Positions 32,522-45,800 of a stretch of DNA of 64,000 nucleotides are shown in pieces. Each line of letters starts with the position of its first letter. Positions within the stretch are counted from its first letter, which is position 1. Location: assembly GCA_034769895.1 (NCBI GenBank), contig JAWRYS010000707.1:124001-188000 (forward strand), in the 5' to 3' direction. Source of the DNA: Magicicada septendecula. Its lineage: Eukaryota; Arthropoda; Insecta; Hemiptera; Cicadidae. A program made the position numbers and the translations under genes. Under the pieces are notes generated by a model, which saw only the letters and a list, made by a program, of their open reading frames with translations, did no database searches and was not told where the DNA came from.

Positions 32522-35138
32522 TCGTTGTAAAGGTGTATTTTGAAATTGATGGGGGGGTAATAAAAAGGGGAATCACCTAACTATGGAACAGCGGCTGCCA
32601 CTCTGTTCGAGAAGGAACAGCAGAGCCAGGTGGTAGATCCGTTTAAGGGTGCATGATTATTAACGAGAACATGATGATGTTCACCAATTTAAACTTAACA
32701 GCGGAAGCAGAGACACGGAGAGGAAAAAACCTGCTCCAAAATATACCGTCTCTGTGGAAGCGAAAGGGCGAGACAGTCCTCCATAATCTGAAATAGAGTG
32801 TGTGGCTGGGAGGTGACGTAAAGGAGTCACGAATTTTAAAATCTTATGGCGTAACAGTTTTGCTTATTCAAGGTTTAATCCAATCAAAAATGCTTGTGCT
32901 CTGTTCACATAATTATATGCTCAGACTCGTAAAATAAGGTTCATACTATAATTTGAAAGGTATCATTTTATTGTTGTGTGTTAGATATAGTTGTTGATAA
33001 AATGTATTTTCATTATGTGTATAATTTTTTTTCTAAGCCAATCATTAGACGCCTGGCAGGCAATCAACATAATAGAAGTAAGTGTTGATAATGTATTACA
33101 TGTAATTGTTCAATTTTGAAAGGTATTCATGGTGTTTTAATTATGTTAGGATATCAGCTGATCAACTATGATGTCACTGGTAGGTTAGTTATAAAGGTTA
33201 CAAGTTATTAATGTTCAATGCTATGTTTGATGTACTACAGATATTTTGAATTAAAGATAAAAGGAATATGAGAAATAAAATAATAATAATTTATGCAAGT
33301 TAATAAAAGATAATTCATGGGTGATAAATGTTTTATGGGACATGCAGACCTGTCCAAGTTGAATTAAAAGTTGAATTTGCAAGAGTAGAGATGAATATAA
33401 TGTAATGTTGGTTTTGAATTGATGTGATGTAACAGAGTTGGTGAAGTATTAATGCTGACACAGTGGTAATGGAGACTTTATGTAGAGTTTTGAATGATCT
33501 ATATTTATGTTTATAGTTAATGAGGTTATTTTGTGTATTTGTAGTGAGGTAATGAGATTGAGATTTTTGGGGATGGCAATTTTGTATTAGGGGGTAGTGT
33601 ATTTGGGGAGTCCGCAACAAGGGTTGGGACGGGAATTGGAATAGATTTTAGTGAGGAGGGGCCGCCTTAGGTAAAATCCGGGGGCCAAATAAGGGAAATG
33701 AGTTTTTGGGAAGGAAACACGTATCCTATGTACAAAGGGTTAGAGAGTATTTTATATGTAGAGCAGGTGGCGATTTGTGTTAAATGATAAGTTGGGTTTA
33801 GAATGTCCTGATTAGTAGATATTTTTGATAGAGATGGGTGTCATGGGAGTTGCAGTTGATAAATATTAGAGTCAGAGGGAGAAAGTTTAGGTGTATAGAA
33901 ATATATATAAATCTCATACAGAAAAACGAGAATAAATAATTTACATCACCCACAGTATATTAAAATAAGATTGTTGAAAAGAAAGAGGAATTTATAATAA
34001 AGAATATATAATTGTTTATTTTTTTGTTTCAACCAGTGACAGAATTTTGATAAAATTTGAAAATAATGTAAAGTCAAGAATTGTTTGTTTTAAATAATTT
34101 AAATGTCAGTCCGTTTATTATTTGTATTAATATTTTGTTTGTTTTAAATATTTAAGTTATTATGTTTTGTATTTCAAGTTAGGATATTACAGATGTTTAA
34201 AGTGCTTTCAGAAATCATACATAACGTATGTAGGTCAAGGGTTTTGGACTTGACCTAGTTATGATCAGCTGATGAGTTCATACACCTACTAAGCTTGTGT
34301 ATAGTAGGAAGCTAATTGTGATTTGTTTGTCTAATTAATTCAAACTAATATTTGAATAATTTTAATAAATGTTATTTAATAAATAAATTTAATAAAATCT
34401 TTTACTGAATAAATTTAAATTTTTTTTGAATTTTAAAATTTTGAAAATTTTAAATTTTTTTTGAAAAAAAAAAAAAATAAAAAATTTTTTTGATGTTTCG
34501 CCTGCCAGCGAGTGAATATTTTGAGTAATGATCATTTTATTATGTATGTATTAATGATGTTTCTTTTATTGTATTGCTTTATATTGGTAGGCTATAAATT
34601 GTTCTCATGCTAGAGTAAGGATGTATTTGTAAATGTCTAGGTTAAGTCATTTATAACAAAAATTAGAAAAAAGAGGAAGAGAATTTTTTGATAAACGATT
34701 ATTTTTTGAATTTTGAATTTTTTAAATTTTTGATAAATTTTAAAAGAAAGTTTTATTCTTATGTGTTATGGTAATATGTAATGTTAGAGTGTGTGAGCCC
34801 AGTATTTGCCAAAGGCAGCCCAGCTTGCAAAAAGGGGATCCACATCGGCGGAGGAGCTGGAGTAATTTTAGCCAGGGGTTGAGGATTTTTGGGGGTAGTA
34901 TGCGAGAAGGCGAGGTGCGCTGTGGTGCGAGTCTGATCAATTTCTCGGTGTTGGGATCTCTTACGGAGAAGTCCAGTGATCTCGTTCAGATGAGTCCATG
35001 GTCGCTGAGCCAGGGGGGTCGTGTACCCATGAGATTAAGAACGAGGGGGTTGTGGCACCAGTTTCTCTCCGGTCCTCTTCGGGGTTATCGATGAGATTTC
35101 TTCTGTCATGTACAGCAGAATTCTCATCGAGGGGGTAT

Positions 35139-36345
35139 TGTAGCGGGTCAATTTTTGGGTGTTTTTGTTTTAACCGTTTGGGGCATTTATATATTTTTAT
35201 TCAGTCCGTTTTCGGTCGGGAGCTTTATAAAACATTGCGAAATAATTGTATTGTGCAACGTATTTGTCCGTACAACAGAACAGTGTTAAGAAACAGTTCG
35301 AAACAAAGCAGTGAGGCGCAGTTGTTGTTGAGGAATGCGGCGGAGCATATGCACCTCCACAAAATTCTGAGAACTTTGTACCTGTGTGTGGCAGCGCACA
35401 TACGCAACTGCTCAATCACGCTCAAAGGACGCTCTAACAAAAAACCAAGATGGCTAGAGAGAATAATATTTGTCGTTTTCTTCAAGATCCCCCGGAAGCA
35501 CTGTTTTAAGTCCCACCCACTTTTATGACATTAGCCAGTGCCTAGTTGAAATCGTCTGCTATCGTCACTCCAACAACTACATGACTAGTATGAGTCGAAA
35601 CTGGGACGACGAACTGGAAGGCATTGATGTCCGTCGTCTTGACTAAAATGCTCCCGGAGTGGGGAACTGAGAGACGCCAGGAGTTCGTTGTCGACTCCCG
35701 CCTGCGCAGGCTGCCCGACAACCAGGGCTCAGAAACAAATTTTTGTAATTAATGTAACAACTAATATAACAGTGTAAAACAGTATAAATTTATATGACCG
35801 CGGTCGTGTTTAGAAAAAACATCATCAAGAATAATGTTGGAATAACTTAAAATCACCAATTCTCGGGAGAAGATGCGCGTGTGCGGTGACCGCGTGGCCG
35901 GCTTTTGGGGTTTGGAATTTGTAATTTAAAATGTTCAGGGTTTAATCATTTACCGTATGATAGAGTGTGTGGCAAAGCTGGGCGGCTTTCTGTGTGTATT
36001 TGTGTTTGCCTTTTATGTTTGTGTACTAGAAAAGATAAGGTAAGCCATAGTTAGTAAGTTCAGTTACAAGCAAGGTGCAATGGCGCACAACATGTGACAC
36101 ATGTAAAACCTATATAGGGAAAACGTATAAATTCAATATTGCTGATCAATAAAAGAAAAATAATTTCTCTTCCAAAAAATTGAGATTTAAATTCTTTCAA
36201 AACCTTATTTCGTTATATGTATCGTCAGAGTTCGTCGAACGAAATGGGTTAGTCCACACTATGCGATCCGGCCAGATCAAAGTCGTAAGGTAAGTGGGAG
36301 TTTTAATCTGAATAGATTTAATAATACCAAAATAATAAAGTTACA
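35139..36345 (+). repeat. element B 3' LTR
   Basis: 1,207 bp, essentially identical to 24773-25978, with about two differences. It is followed by TGTT of the target duplication and the remainder of the C LTR. Confidence 0.95.
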
Positions 36346-38110
36346 TGTTACATAACCATAATACACACCAGAAGGGTGAAATAAGACACTAGAGTTGTAA
36401 AGTGAATAATTATAATGAATGTAACAAAGAAGAGAAGGGACCAGCAAAGAAGAAAGAAGAGGAGGGATCCCAAGAAGCAGTGATGAATACACTGCATGAC
36501 ACTACAACTTAAACACAATGACTGACTATGACTAATGGACAAACAAAGTTCACAAATAAGCTGTCAAGTGAGCCAGTTCAAGACATTGATGTGTAGAGTC
36601 ATATAATATAAACAAAATAACCGATGACTTTAACAAGATAATAACAAATAACAGCATATCGGCTGAAAGAAATAGAACAATGATACAGAAATAACAAAGA
36701 CTATTACTATACTAGCTGTAGCCACAAAACTATAAAAAATAGAATTACCAACAAAAATGTAACAGTATATAATAAGGGTAATTATAAACGGAAGCCTTAT
36801 GTGTAAATAAGCAACTTCCTAATTAAATGAGATGTAAGTAGAGATAATAGTAAGCAGGGAATAAACCTTGTACTAAAACTGTGTCCAGACCCTGCATAAA
36901 CGAGTTTATGTCAGTAAAATAATAGGGAACTAGGAATTAACATAAACTTACAGAATAGTAAATATAACGAATGAGGTGTGAAATACCACCACTTAATTAA
37001 TATTATATGCCATAAAAATGAGTAGGCCATGTAAAAATGTAATTAGAGAATAAGGAATTTTCAGAATAATGTATTGTCATAATTACTAAGATTTAATATT
37101 GTTCAGCTGTAGGCAGCATTCAGTTTTAATAATGTTTGTACTTTTATTTATGTAATAACGTTCAAAAGAGAAAACAGATGTAAATAATCAAATATCAAAG
37201 ATAGGAAAAAGTCGCATTTTGCATTAGCAGACGACACTAAGAAACCATGTTTCAGGACGGTATTTCTATGTATTGTCAGTGAAAACTAGGTTCAAACCGG
37301 CATCAAGCCACATCAAAATAAAGAGCAGAAACTAAGCTTTAATTTGATGATAATAGCTTAAAGAATGGAATTGTAATAATTTAATAATTAGTGTTAGCAT
37401 CATTTTTTAACAAGATTTAAGAAAGTGCCAGTGAATACTAACAACAACGGCAGTTGAGTACAAAAGACGTGTCGGTAGTGTTTATTAAAAACGTTACGTC
37501 ACTATGACATAATTTTGTACCAATCACAACCGAGTTTACTTAGCGAAAATTACTCCTAGAGGCGATCGAGAGCGGGGTATATAATCAAAAGGACGCTAAG
37601 AAATTGGCATTCGCATCATTTTACACAAGCTAACCAGTTGCGTCTCTGCGTTGTTTTATATTTTAATAATCTACAACAGTACAATTGTAGTAAATACCTT
37701 AAATTTTATCAAATTAACCATTGGAAAGGCGAGTCATCGTCTCTGAGTGCATCGAAAGTTAATTGTGAGTTTATTTAAACAGTGCGCGTAATCGGAACGA
37801 GTAAATTTAACATAACCTGTAAAGGCTATAACCTAATGTCAGTAAGAAGAAGGTTATTTCTTGTTTCCAAGTGCGATTAAAGTGAAGTGTATTAGCGATC
37901 AATATAATCCAATCGTTAAAGTGTTCATTTTTAATCAATACGATTAAAAATCAAGGTAGTACGGTGACTAAATTTATTGTTTATATACCATCCACTGATT
38001 GTAGGAATTAACATACTTGTACTGACGCAACAACAATCAAACTATTCGTAGAGAACACTGTATTAATTTATTTAGAGGGTTTAATATAACCCAACGTAAG
38101 AATATATGTA

Positions 38111-39813
38111 CAGTAAACCCTCGATTTAACGGACCTCGGTTTAACGGACTTCGGATTTAACGGACAGAATTTGACAGACACAACGGGGGGAGGGAACTGA
38201 AACATCAAAGCATGATAATGTTTTTAGGCTTTTGAAACGTATAATGTGCATAAACTGCAGACTCTCCTGTTCTGGCGAAATTGCTAGGCTATCGGAGCAT
38301 TCTTTCATTTCTTTTCTTCTTGTTTCTTGTTTTGAAACACACAAATTTTCTCATCTTCAATTGTATTTGATGAGAACGGAGTATTCATGAAGAATTCATT
38401 TAATTCTTCACGATCCCTGTCTTTGCGTTGTCGTTGACGCAGGCGTCGCAAACGTTCAGTGGAAGACATCACGACGACTAACACTGAACAATATACACTG
38501 ATATGCATCTTATATCACTGTGAAATATTCGTCCATCGGCTAATACAGCAAGCATTACAGTGGCACGTAACTTTTCATTTCCCGTAATCTTTACTGTTAC
38601 AGATTTGGTTCCCTTTTGGTCCACAGTAAATATACGTAAATAAAAAAATAAAAAATACGGGCGTTTCATCGGCATTTACCATGTGTTCAAGTGAATAATT
38701 ATGCTTCTTGCGTAAATGAATGACAAACCGCTGATACTGTAGGAGTTTTTCTTCGTAGTCACTTGGTAGTTTTAGCACGAGTGATGTACGTCATTTAAGC
38801 GCAAATCCATTTCGCCGCATCATTCGTCTTTTACACCCGAAGCTGGCTTTGAAACCGGAAACTTTAATTCTTCTGCGATTTCTAAAGCTTTTAATTTTAA
38901 AACATGTCTAGTGACAGGGAGTCCTTGCCTTCTTAAAAGCCGTATGTATTCACAGATGCTGGACTCTACTGTTACAAAACGCCCAACTTGAGGTCCCGCG
39001 AATGCTCGTCGCGCAGTATTTGCAATTAAAAGTCGTTCCTTCTGTTTTCTCCATCATCGAATACAGGTTTCATCAATATCGAATTTCCTTGCGGCTTTGC
39101 GATTGTATGTTTTTTCTACATTTTGTATCACAATTAATTTATAATTCGCATCGTACGGGTTACGTTTAATTTGATTTGACTGCGTGCCTTTAGTCTCCAC
39201 AATATCACTCATACCGCAAATGCACTACAAAAACGCCAAATGAAAACAAAGTACAGATACGCGATGTTGTCACTGTTACAATAGAAAACCACACTGGTAG
39301 TTTACCCATTATTTAGAAACATGTTACTCACACCCCTCTCTACTCATCCTTTGTCTTGCTGCCTACAGAAGGGTGCGAACACGCGCGCGTGTGCACGCAC
39401 TTACACTTTATCTTCCTATTCTTTCTTCAGTTTGCTGTTAAAACATTCGGTTGTAGTCATAAATCATAACGCCAGAGTTAACTACAGCCAGGCAAACTGC
39501 TGTTGCTCAGGCAATAAACAACCCATAGATACCAAAAGCGTTCGTCCCGCCAGAAGTCAAGTATAACTTCGAATTTCGTTAGCGCGCGAATGCAAGCCGC
39601 ATGCCAAATTAGCGACCATGTTTTTAGGAGAAAAAGTGCGGCTTGTATTTGAAACAATACGGTATTTGCATGATATTAATAGTATTAAAATTTCAAGTGT
39701 TATAGGCCTATTTGAAAATATATCCTCAAAAAACAAAATTTGCGATTTAACGGACTTTCGATTTTACGGACACCCCTCAGCCCCAATTAGTCCGTTAAAT
39801 CGAGGGTTTACTG
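38111..39813 (-). mobile_element. pogo/Tigger-like element in the C 5' LTR
   Basis: A 1,703-bp element with terminal repeats starting CAGTAAACCCTCGATTTAAC at both ends (at least 24 bp), flanked by a TA duplication at 38109-38110 and 39814-39815. The uninterrupted site is visible in the 3' LTR near 49074. The subterminal part repeats the TTTAACGGAC phrase. TA target and TIR type fit pogo/Tigger of the Tc1/mariner superfamily. Confidence 0.9.
38141..39212 (-). pseudogene. pogo-like transposase remnant
   Basis: Reads from an ATG at 39212 (MSDIVETKGTQSNQIKRNPY) through an N-terminal HTH region (NYKLIVIQNVEKTYNRKAAR) and a CENP-B-type second part (ICEYIRLLRRQGLPVTRHVL). It continues to KLPSDYEEKLLQYQRFV and the start of the DDE domain (SLEHMVNADETPVFF, with the first catalytic Asp in NADETP). 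A TGA replaces a codon after ETCIR, and further stops and shifts occur near 38800 and 38650. The rest of the DDE domain is largely lost, consistent with an internally shortened copy. Confidence 0.7.
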
Positions 39814-40841
39814 TATTAGAATTATTTATAACTAATATCAATTAGAATAAGCAAACAAAATTCTCGTTAACCAATTATTTAATTGCAAGTTTTTAAAGAG
39901 GCCTAAAATGAATTATTACATCATAGTAGTATTTATTAAAAGGAACTAATATCGTTCTATTCTGTATTTCAAAGAACTTACCCTTGAGGTATTTAGTCAA
40001 TTAAGATAAAAATTTTGTTAGTAAAAATAAGAGTTGTTTTATTGTGCTTAAACTGAGCTAGACCAGTCAGGAAATGGATAACTTGTGATCCGAATTATGT
40101 TATTGTTGAATGTATTTTTCAATTCAATTCTAGAGGTTATAATAAACCAATAACGTTATACAGCAGTAACTTTTGTTTTTAATTATTTTAATTTAGATCA
40201 TCAACCCTCAGTATTGCATACACTGAGGTACATTAAAACAGAAATTTTTCAGTATACCATTTGAATTATTTTCAATTCAATTAACATTTAAAAGATAGAA
40301 ACAGTAAAAAGTAAACACACAATTATAAAATTAGAAGTTTGTTTTTTATGGGACATTTCTTTAAGAAAACCCATATGGCGCCCACATAACATTCAAGGTG
40401 TTATAAAACCTCGTTTATAAATATTAGACTGGTCAAAAAAAAAGGAACTTGACAGTTTATTCAGTGGCGGTGAACGTCTGAACCTCAAGTACGACAACCA
40501 GGTACGTGAAGTGTTAATTATGTTAATATATTTGTCCAGACAACACTTGACTTACACATACACTGACGACATTTTTCTATAAAAGAAGATTTCGACTTCA
40601 AGTTCGGCGCAACCGTTACATTCATTAGCGGATCAACAAATTAATATTTTATTCACAATAAACCATATCACTACAATTAAATTATACTTTATCAATTATA
40701 AAAATAATTACTGCATACAAGAGACCCCATTAAACAACAAATCGATAATTAAATTATATAGAGGGAGGATCTAGTTATATTACAGAGTGGCTTCCATCGC
40801 GGGGCTTAAGTAAAGACGGACAACACAGTTTAGTTACAGAT

Positions 40842-40853
40842 TGGTGCCCAACG
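40842..40853 (+). other. element C primer binding site
   Basis: TGGTGCCCAACG, three bases after the LTR end at 40838. It differs from A by a C-to-T change at a CpG. Confidence 0.65.
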
Positions 40854-40938
40854 TGGGGCTTTAAAAATATACAGAAATAATATATTTTAATAGTATATTT
40901 TAATATTAAATTAGCCCGGCAAATACAATAGAACGATC

Positions 40939-42843
40939 ATGCCTCACACACATAGACACGATACAAGATACAAGGCCAGCCAAGGAGAAGGTGCACAGGC
41001 AAACACCGAAGTAAATATAGAGGTACAGGAGACACAACCAACATCCGAAATGGAAGTTGCAACCAATAATACCTTGGAAAACCAACAAGAGGGAACGCCT
41101 CCTGCAGAACCCGAACAACCCAAACAAACAGAGAGACACACACAAGCAGGGGACACGTACCTATTGGAGATGATGAGGGCAATGACGGACTCGATAAATA
41201 AAAATATCGAATCGTTGAAGGACGATTTAAATAAAAAATTAGATGACAACAGCAAAGCGTTGAAGGACGATTTAGATAAAAAATTAGACGACACCAGCAA
41301 AGCATTGAAGGAAGATAATCAGAAGAATATGGAATCGTTAAATAAGAAAATGGACGATATCAGCAAGAAGATGGAGGAGAATAACAAGAAAATAAACACC
41401 AAAATCGACAGAGAAATAACAGTAGTTAGAAGAGAGATTGCGGAAGTACACGAGAGATGTGAACAATACAACCAAGAGTTACAGCATACCAGAGAAGAGG
41501 TTGAGGGACGGATCAACAGTATAGAAGAAACTAATGAAGCCCGAAACGAGTCTCTGAAGAAGATGAGCCAGGACGAGATAAAACGAGTAAGAACGGACGT
41601 GGGAGAAAGATGTGAGGAAATAGACGCATCAGTGAACAACATAAGAACTCTGACGGTTAACAACAAAGAAAAAATCGAAGAGTTGCGTCAACGAGAGATC
41701 TTACAAATACGAGAGGAACTCGAAACCATCCGTAACCGACCAGCCCAGGGTCCATACCTACAACCCATAGATAACCGCGATATTATAAATTTCAAAAATT
41801 ATAAAAAGAACCCGATCGAATTTCTGGAACGAATAGAGGAAAATCTGACCAGAATCCGGGAAAACAGATGGACGGTAATCCGCAGTTTGATCGACGAGTA
41901 TTTCAAGGAAATACACGATAACTGGTGGACTGCAACCCGCCACGAGATCCAAAGTTATGAGGAGTTTAAGACGCTGTTCAGGGCCAAATACTTGTCAGAG
42001 TCTACACAAAACATAGTACGAGATGATATATGTCACGGCAAATACGACGCCAGTCGAGGGACAACTCCAACTTCTTACTTCCTTGGTAAGGTATGTTTGG
42101 CCAGAAACCTCGAACCAAGGATACCAGAGGAGTGCCTGGTTACCAAGCTAGCATATCACTATGAGGAGGGAGTAGCAAGATCACGACAATGGGGGCAGAT
42201 AAAAACTGTCCAAGCCATGGCAGCACTGCTCGAAGATAACGAACACGAGGGCTACTATAAAAGAAGCCGTAAAAGGAATGACAATTACCAAGACAGAAAT
42301 AATAACCAAAATAATAACAATCCTAACTTCCGGAATTACCGAAATAATTATAACAATTATAATAATAATGTAAATAACAATAATGAAAACAATTATCGGC
42401 CAAATAATCTGGGTAATAATAATTACACTAGTAATAATAACAATAATATGAGACGGCCTCAAAATAATAACAACAACCCCAACCGAACCCAGAACCAAGG
42501 TGGAAACAACCAACCCCAGCAATATAGGAGGGCTAATTATATACAGGCCAATAATGAGCAGGGAAGAAGACGGTATTACCCAAGGCGCCGTAGCTTCAAC
42601 GGACATGATGATGAGGAATAGCAGCGCGAAGACAGGAGAAATTCACGGGGCGGACCACGAAGGAGCAGGAGTATTGAAGGCGACAGCCGAAACAACAATT
42701 ATCGGCCCCAAGTACATTTCATACCAAACAATGACCAAACTAACCATGGGGGACGGCCCGATATGGAGGAGAGGAGTCAAGTAAACACGCCGAACAGACG
42801 CGAAGAAGAGAATGAACTCTCTTTAAACGCACCGTGGCAGTGA
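40939..42843 (+). pseudogene. gag: element C gag with premature stop
   Basis: Begins MPHTHRHDTRYKASQGEGAQ and reads as Gag: coiled coil with an extra set of KDDL(N/D)KKLDD repeats compared with A (about residues 90-135), a capsid-like region, an Asn-rich tail and Arg-rich segments. A TAG at 42619-42621 replaces a Tyr codon of A and truncates the product to 560 residues; the frame then continues open to the natural stop at 42841-42843. No zinc knuckle is present. A single change would explain the loss of the last 75 or so residues together with access to the frameshift site. Confidence 0.85.
42822..42828 (+). promoter_or_regulatory. -1 frameshift site, T TTA AAC (element C)
   Basis: Same heptamer and phase as in A (5193-5199), 12 nt before the gag stop. 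The pol frame is open through it. It is out of reach in this copy because of the TAG at 42619. Confidence 0.65.
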
Positions 42844-45800
42844 GAAACCAACTAGACCCCTCGCTGAACCATTCTATTGGGTACAATTACAAACAGACTT
42901 TAAACAAAACCATAACAATAATACAAAGTCATTATTTGAAAAATATCAGACAAGAACTGCTTGAAGAAGAAGAAATTGACCACCACCAATGTAACAATGA
43001 AATAGCATATGTGACTGCCGAAATAAATGGGGTGGCCACCACATTGATGATCGACACGGGTGCAAATGTCTCTTTAATTGATAGCACCGAAATCAACCGC
43101 ATACAGGAAGAAAGTAAATCAGTAATACCAACCCTACCGATTAACAATATAATATTAGTGGGAGCAACTGGACGACAAAATAAAACTGTCAAGAAACAGG
43201 TCAATCTTGAAGTGACCAGTCATGGAGTCAAGATCCCAATGATATTTTTGGTAGCTAATGGATTACCATTTTGCAGTTTAATTGGCTGCGACATCCTGCG
43301 GAAATACTCAGCAATTATTGACATGAGTAGGGCAAAAATAACTCTGAGTACACAAGATTTGGAATGGACGGCGGAGATCATTGGAAGTAAAGAAGCTCCT
43401 CAAGACCGCACCATTTTCCACATAAGAGAATTGCTAAGTCCTAGATATCAGACACCTACGGAAGAAGTTGAGTATCAACCAAACAAAGACATTTTGTGGA
43501 ATGAAAAAAATCAAAGAAATCCGCCAATTTAAGTCAACAAAGAGAGACAACTCGCCAAACCCAGACCAAATTGAAATGTTGATCAATATATACAACAGAT
43601 ACCGGCATGTATTCTCGGACATCCCGGGGAAGGTCAAGAATTACCAATGTGTATTGAAATTTAAATAACATGTAAATTTTAATCGGAAGTCATACCCAAT
43701 TGCTTATTCTTTAAAGGAAGCAGTCAGGACCGAAATTAACCAACTATTAAAAGATGACATTATTGAGTGCAGTCAGTCACCTTATACTAGCCCTATTGTA
43801 GCTATAAAAAAGAAGAACGGGAAAGTAAGACTTTGCCTAGATGCTAGGGAGATTAATAAAAACCTAATTAATGACCGAACATCTCCTGGCGAAATAGAGG
43901 AAATTTTAAAGAAGTTTCATGGCACACAGTTTATTAGTTCATGGGACACCGTCTGCGGATACTGGCAGGTGGAACTGCACCCCCACAGCCGAAAATACGT
44001 GGCCTTTATTTTTGAAGGGCGCAACTACCATTTCAAATGATTGCCCTTCGGATTAGTGAACTCTGTAGCAATATTTATTCAGTGTATGGACCAGGTATTA
44101 GGCCAAGAAGCGCTCCAGTTCACTACCATTTATGTAGATGATCTACTCATAACGTCTACCAATTGGGAAGAACACTGTAATAGAATAAACCATGTGTTAA
44201 ACAAACTGTCAGAAAACAACATCACATTGAAACTTGAGAAATCACAACTAATAGCTAAGGAAGTACAATTTTTAGGTTTCCATTTAACAGAACATGGAAT
44301 AACCCCATCAAGAGAAAAAATAGAATCAATACAACAATTCCCCACCCCAAGAAACAAAAAACAATTACAGTCTTTTTTAGGCCTGTGCAATTATTATCGC
44401 AAATTCCAAAATATCTATTCGGAATGAACCACAAAATTATCACCACAATTATCTTCAAAGGAAAAATGGACATGGGGACCAACTCAAGACACAGTGTTTC
44501 AACAAATTAAAAACAAATTCCTAGAGACAGTAATGCTACATCACCCAGATTTCAATAAACCTTTCTACCTAAATTGTGACGCAAGTGACATCAGTTTAGG
44601 GTCGACACTATACCAAGAGGATGGAGATGGGAACCACCTGGCTATAAGCTTCGCCAGTAGAACACTGAACAAATGCGAGCGAAATTACAATGTGACAGAA
44701 AAAGAACTGTTAAGTGTTGTATTTGCCTGCGGAAAATTCCGGACCTATATTTTAGGATATTCAATAACCGTACGGACAGACCACAAGTCCATATCATTCC
44801 TAAAGAACTGTAAATTAAGCCACAGTCGATTAACAAGATGGACCCTAGTCTTACAAGAATATAACATCAGTTGGGAGTACATTCCAGGCAAGAAGAATAT
44901 AGCAGCAGACTTATTGTCACGCATAAATATAACCAATCAGACCTATGAAGGAGAGAAGGAAACGATTGCAAAAGTCTATCACATCATTAAGGGCCGATCA
45001 GACTTAGAAGAAATAGTCAAAGAAATAGAGCAACACCAGAAGCAAGACAGCAAGTTAATGCAAATCCATCAGAGACTAAGTGCACAAGACAGTAGAATAA
45101 TACCTTACTATTGTTTACACCACAATCTGTTGTTCATTAAAACAAAATACCACAACAATACTTGGAAATTGGTGATACCACTAACATTGGAAAAAGAAAT
45201 CATAACAGATTATCACATACGTTATGGACACATGGGAGCACTTAAAGTGGTAAGAGCACTGGAAGAACACCTGTACATTAAGGACATAAACAGAAGAGTT
45301 CGTAATTATGTCAGGAGTTGCCACATATGTCAACTAGTGAAATGCACCAACGAAAAGAAAGATGGAATAATGATACCTATAACTTCATCAAACAAGTTAG
45401 AAAAAGTTTTCGTAGACATCTGCGGTCCATTCCCTAGAAGTGGAGGTAGACATCAGTATAAATACCTCATAATAATTGTCGATCATTACACAAAATTCAC
45501 GAAGTTATACCCAATAAATCGTGCAACCACAAATAAGATACTCAATATTATTATACAAGACTATATACCTGAAGTGGGAAGTCCGAAAACTATCATAACG
45601 GATCATGGTACCCAGTTTAAGGGTAAAAGATGGAAAGACACACTGCTGGATCATGGGGTAAAAACCTATAAAACCTCAGTATACCATCCTAGCAGTAACC
45701 CAGCAGAAAGAGTGCTAAGAGAAGTTGGGAGAATTCTCAGGACATATTGTTCCAACCAACAAAGGAAGTGGAGTGAGTACATATCAGCAACAGAAGATTT

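Larger units (their letters stand above)
31313..35138 (+). other. element B long 3' non-coding region
   Basis: 3,826 bp between the pol stop and the 3' LTR, with no frame that resembles env or any known domain. It is purine-rich on the + strand, has an A-run near 31997-32014 and a very AT-rich block at 34360-34500. It holds a motif repeated at 31391-31431 and 32412-32452 and a hairpin at 32461-32521. The end, GAGGGGGTAT just before 35139, is the likely polypurine tract. It may hold RNA signals for packaging or export. Confidence 0.8.
24773..36345 (+). mobile_element. Ty3/gypsy retrotransposon B, complete and apparently intact
   Basis: An 11,573-bp element inserted 19 bp into the 5' LTR of C, with target duplication TGTT at 24769-24772 and 36346-36349. 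The LTRs are 24773-25978 (1,206 bp) and 35139-36345 (1,207 bp). I find only one substitution (near 25432/35800) and one inserted base (near 36147) between them, so insertion is recent. Order: LTR, primer site, leader, gag, -1 frameshift, pol (PR-RT-RNase H-IN), 3.8-kb non-coding region, LTR. No env frame is present. The family differs from A, C, D and E. Confidence 0.95.
36346..40838 (+). repeat. element C 5' LTR (main part, with pogo insertion)
   Basis: Continues the LTR that starts at 24754-24772. After removing the pogo element and the duplicated bases the LTR is about 2,803 bp, compared with 2,807 bp for the 3' LTR. It ends TTTAGTTACA at 40838. Scattered substitutions against the 3' LTR show that C is older than B. 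Confidence 0.92.

Noticed and set aside
31313-35138. env gene in element B
   Set aside because: There is no frame longer than about 110 codons with a signal peptide, furin site or membrane anchor; B is a Gag-Pol element without envelope.
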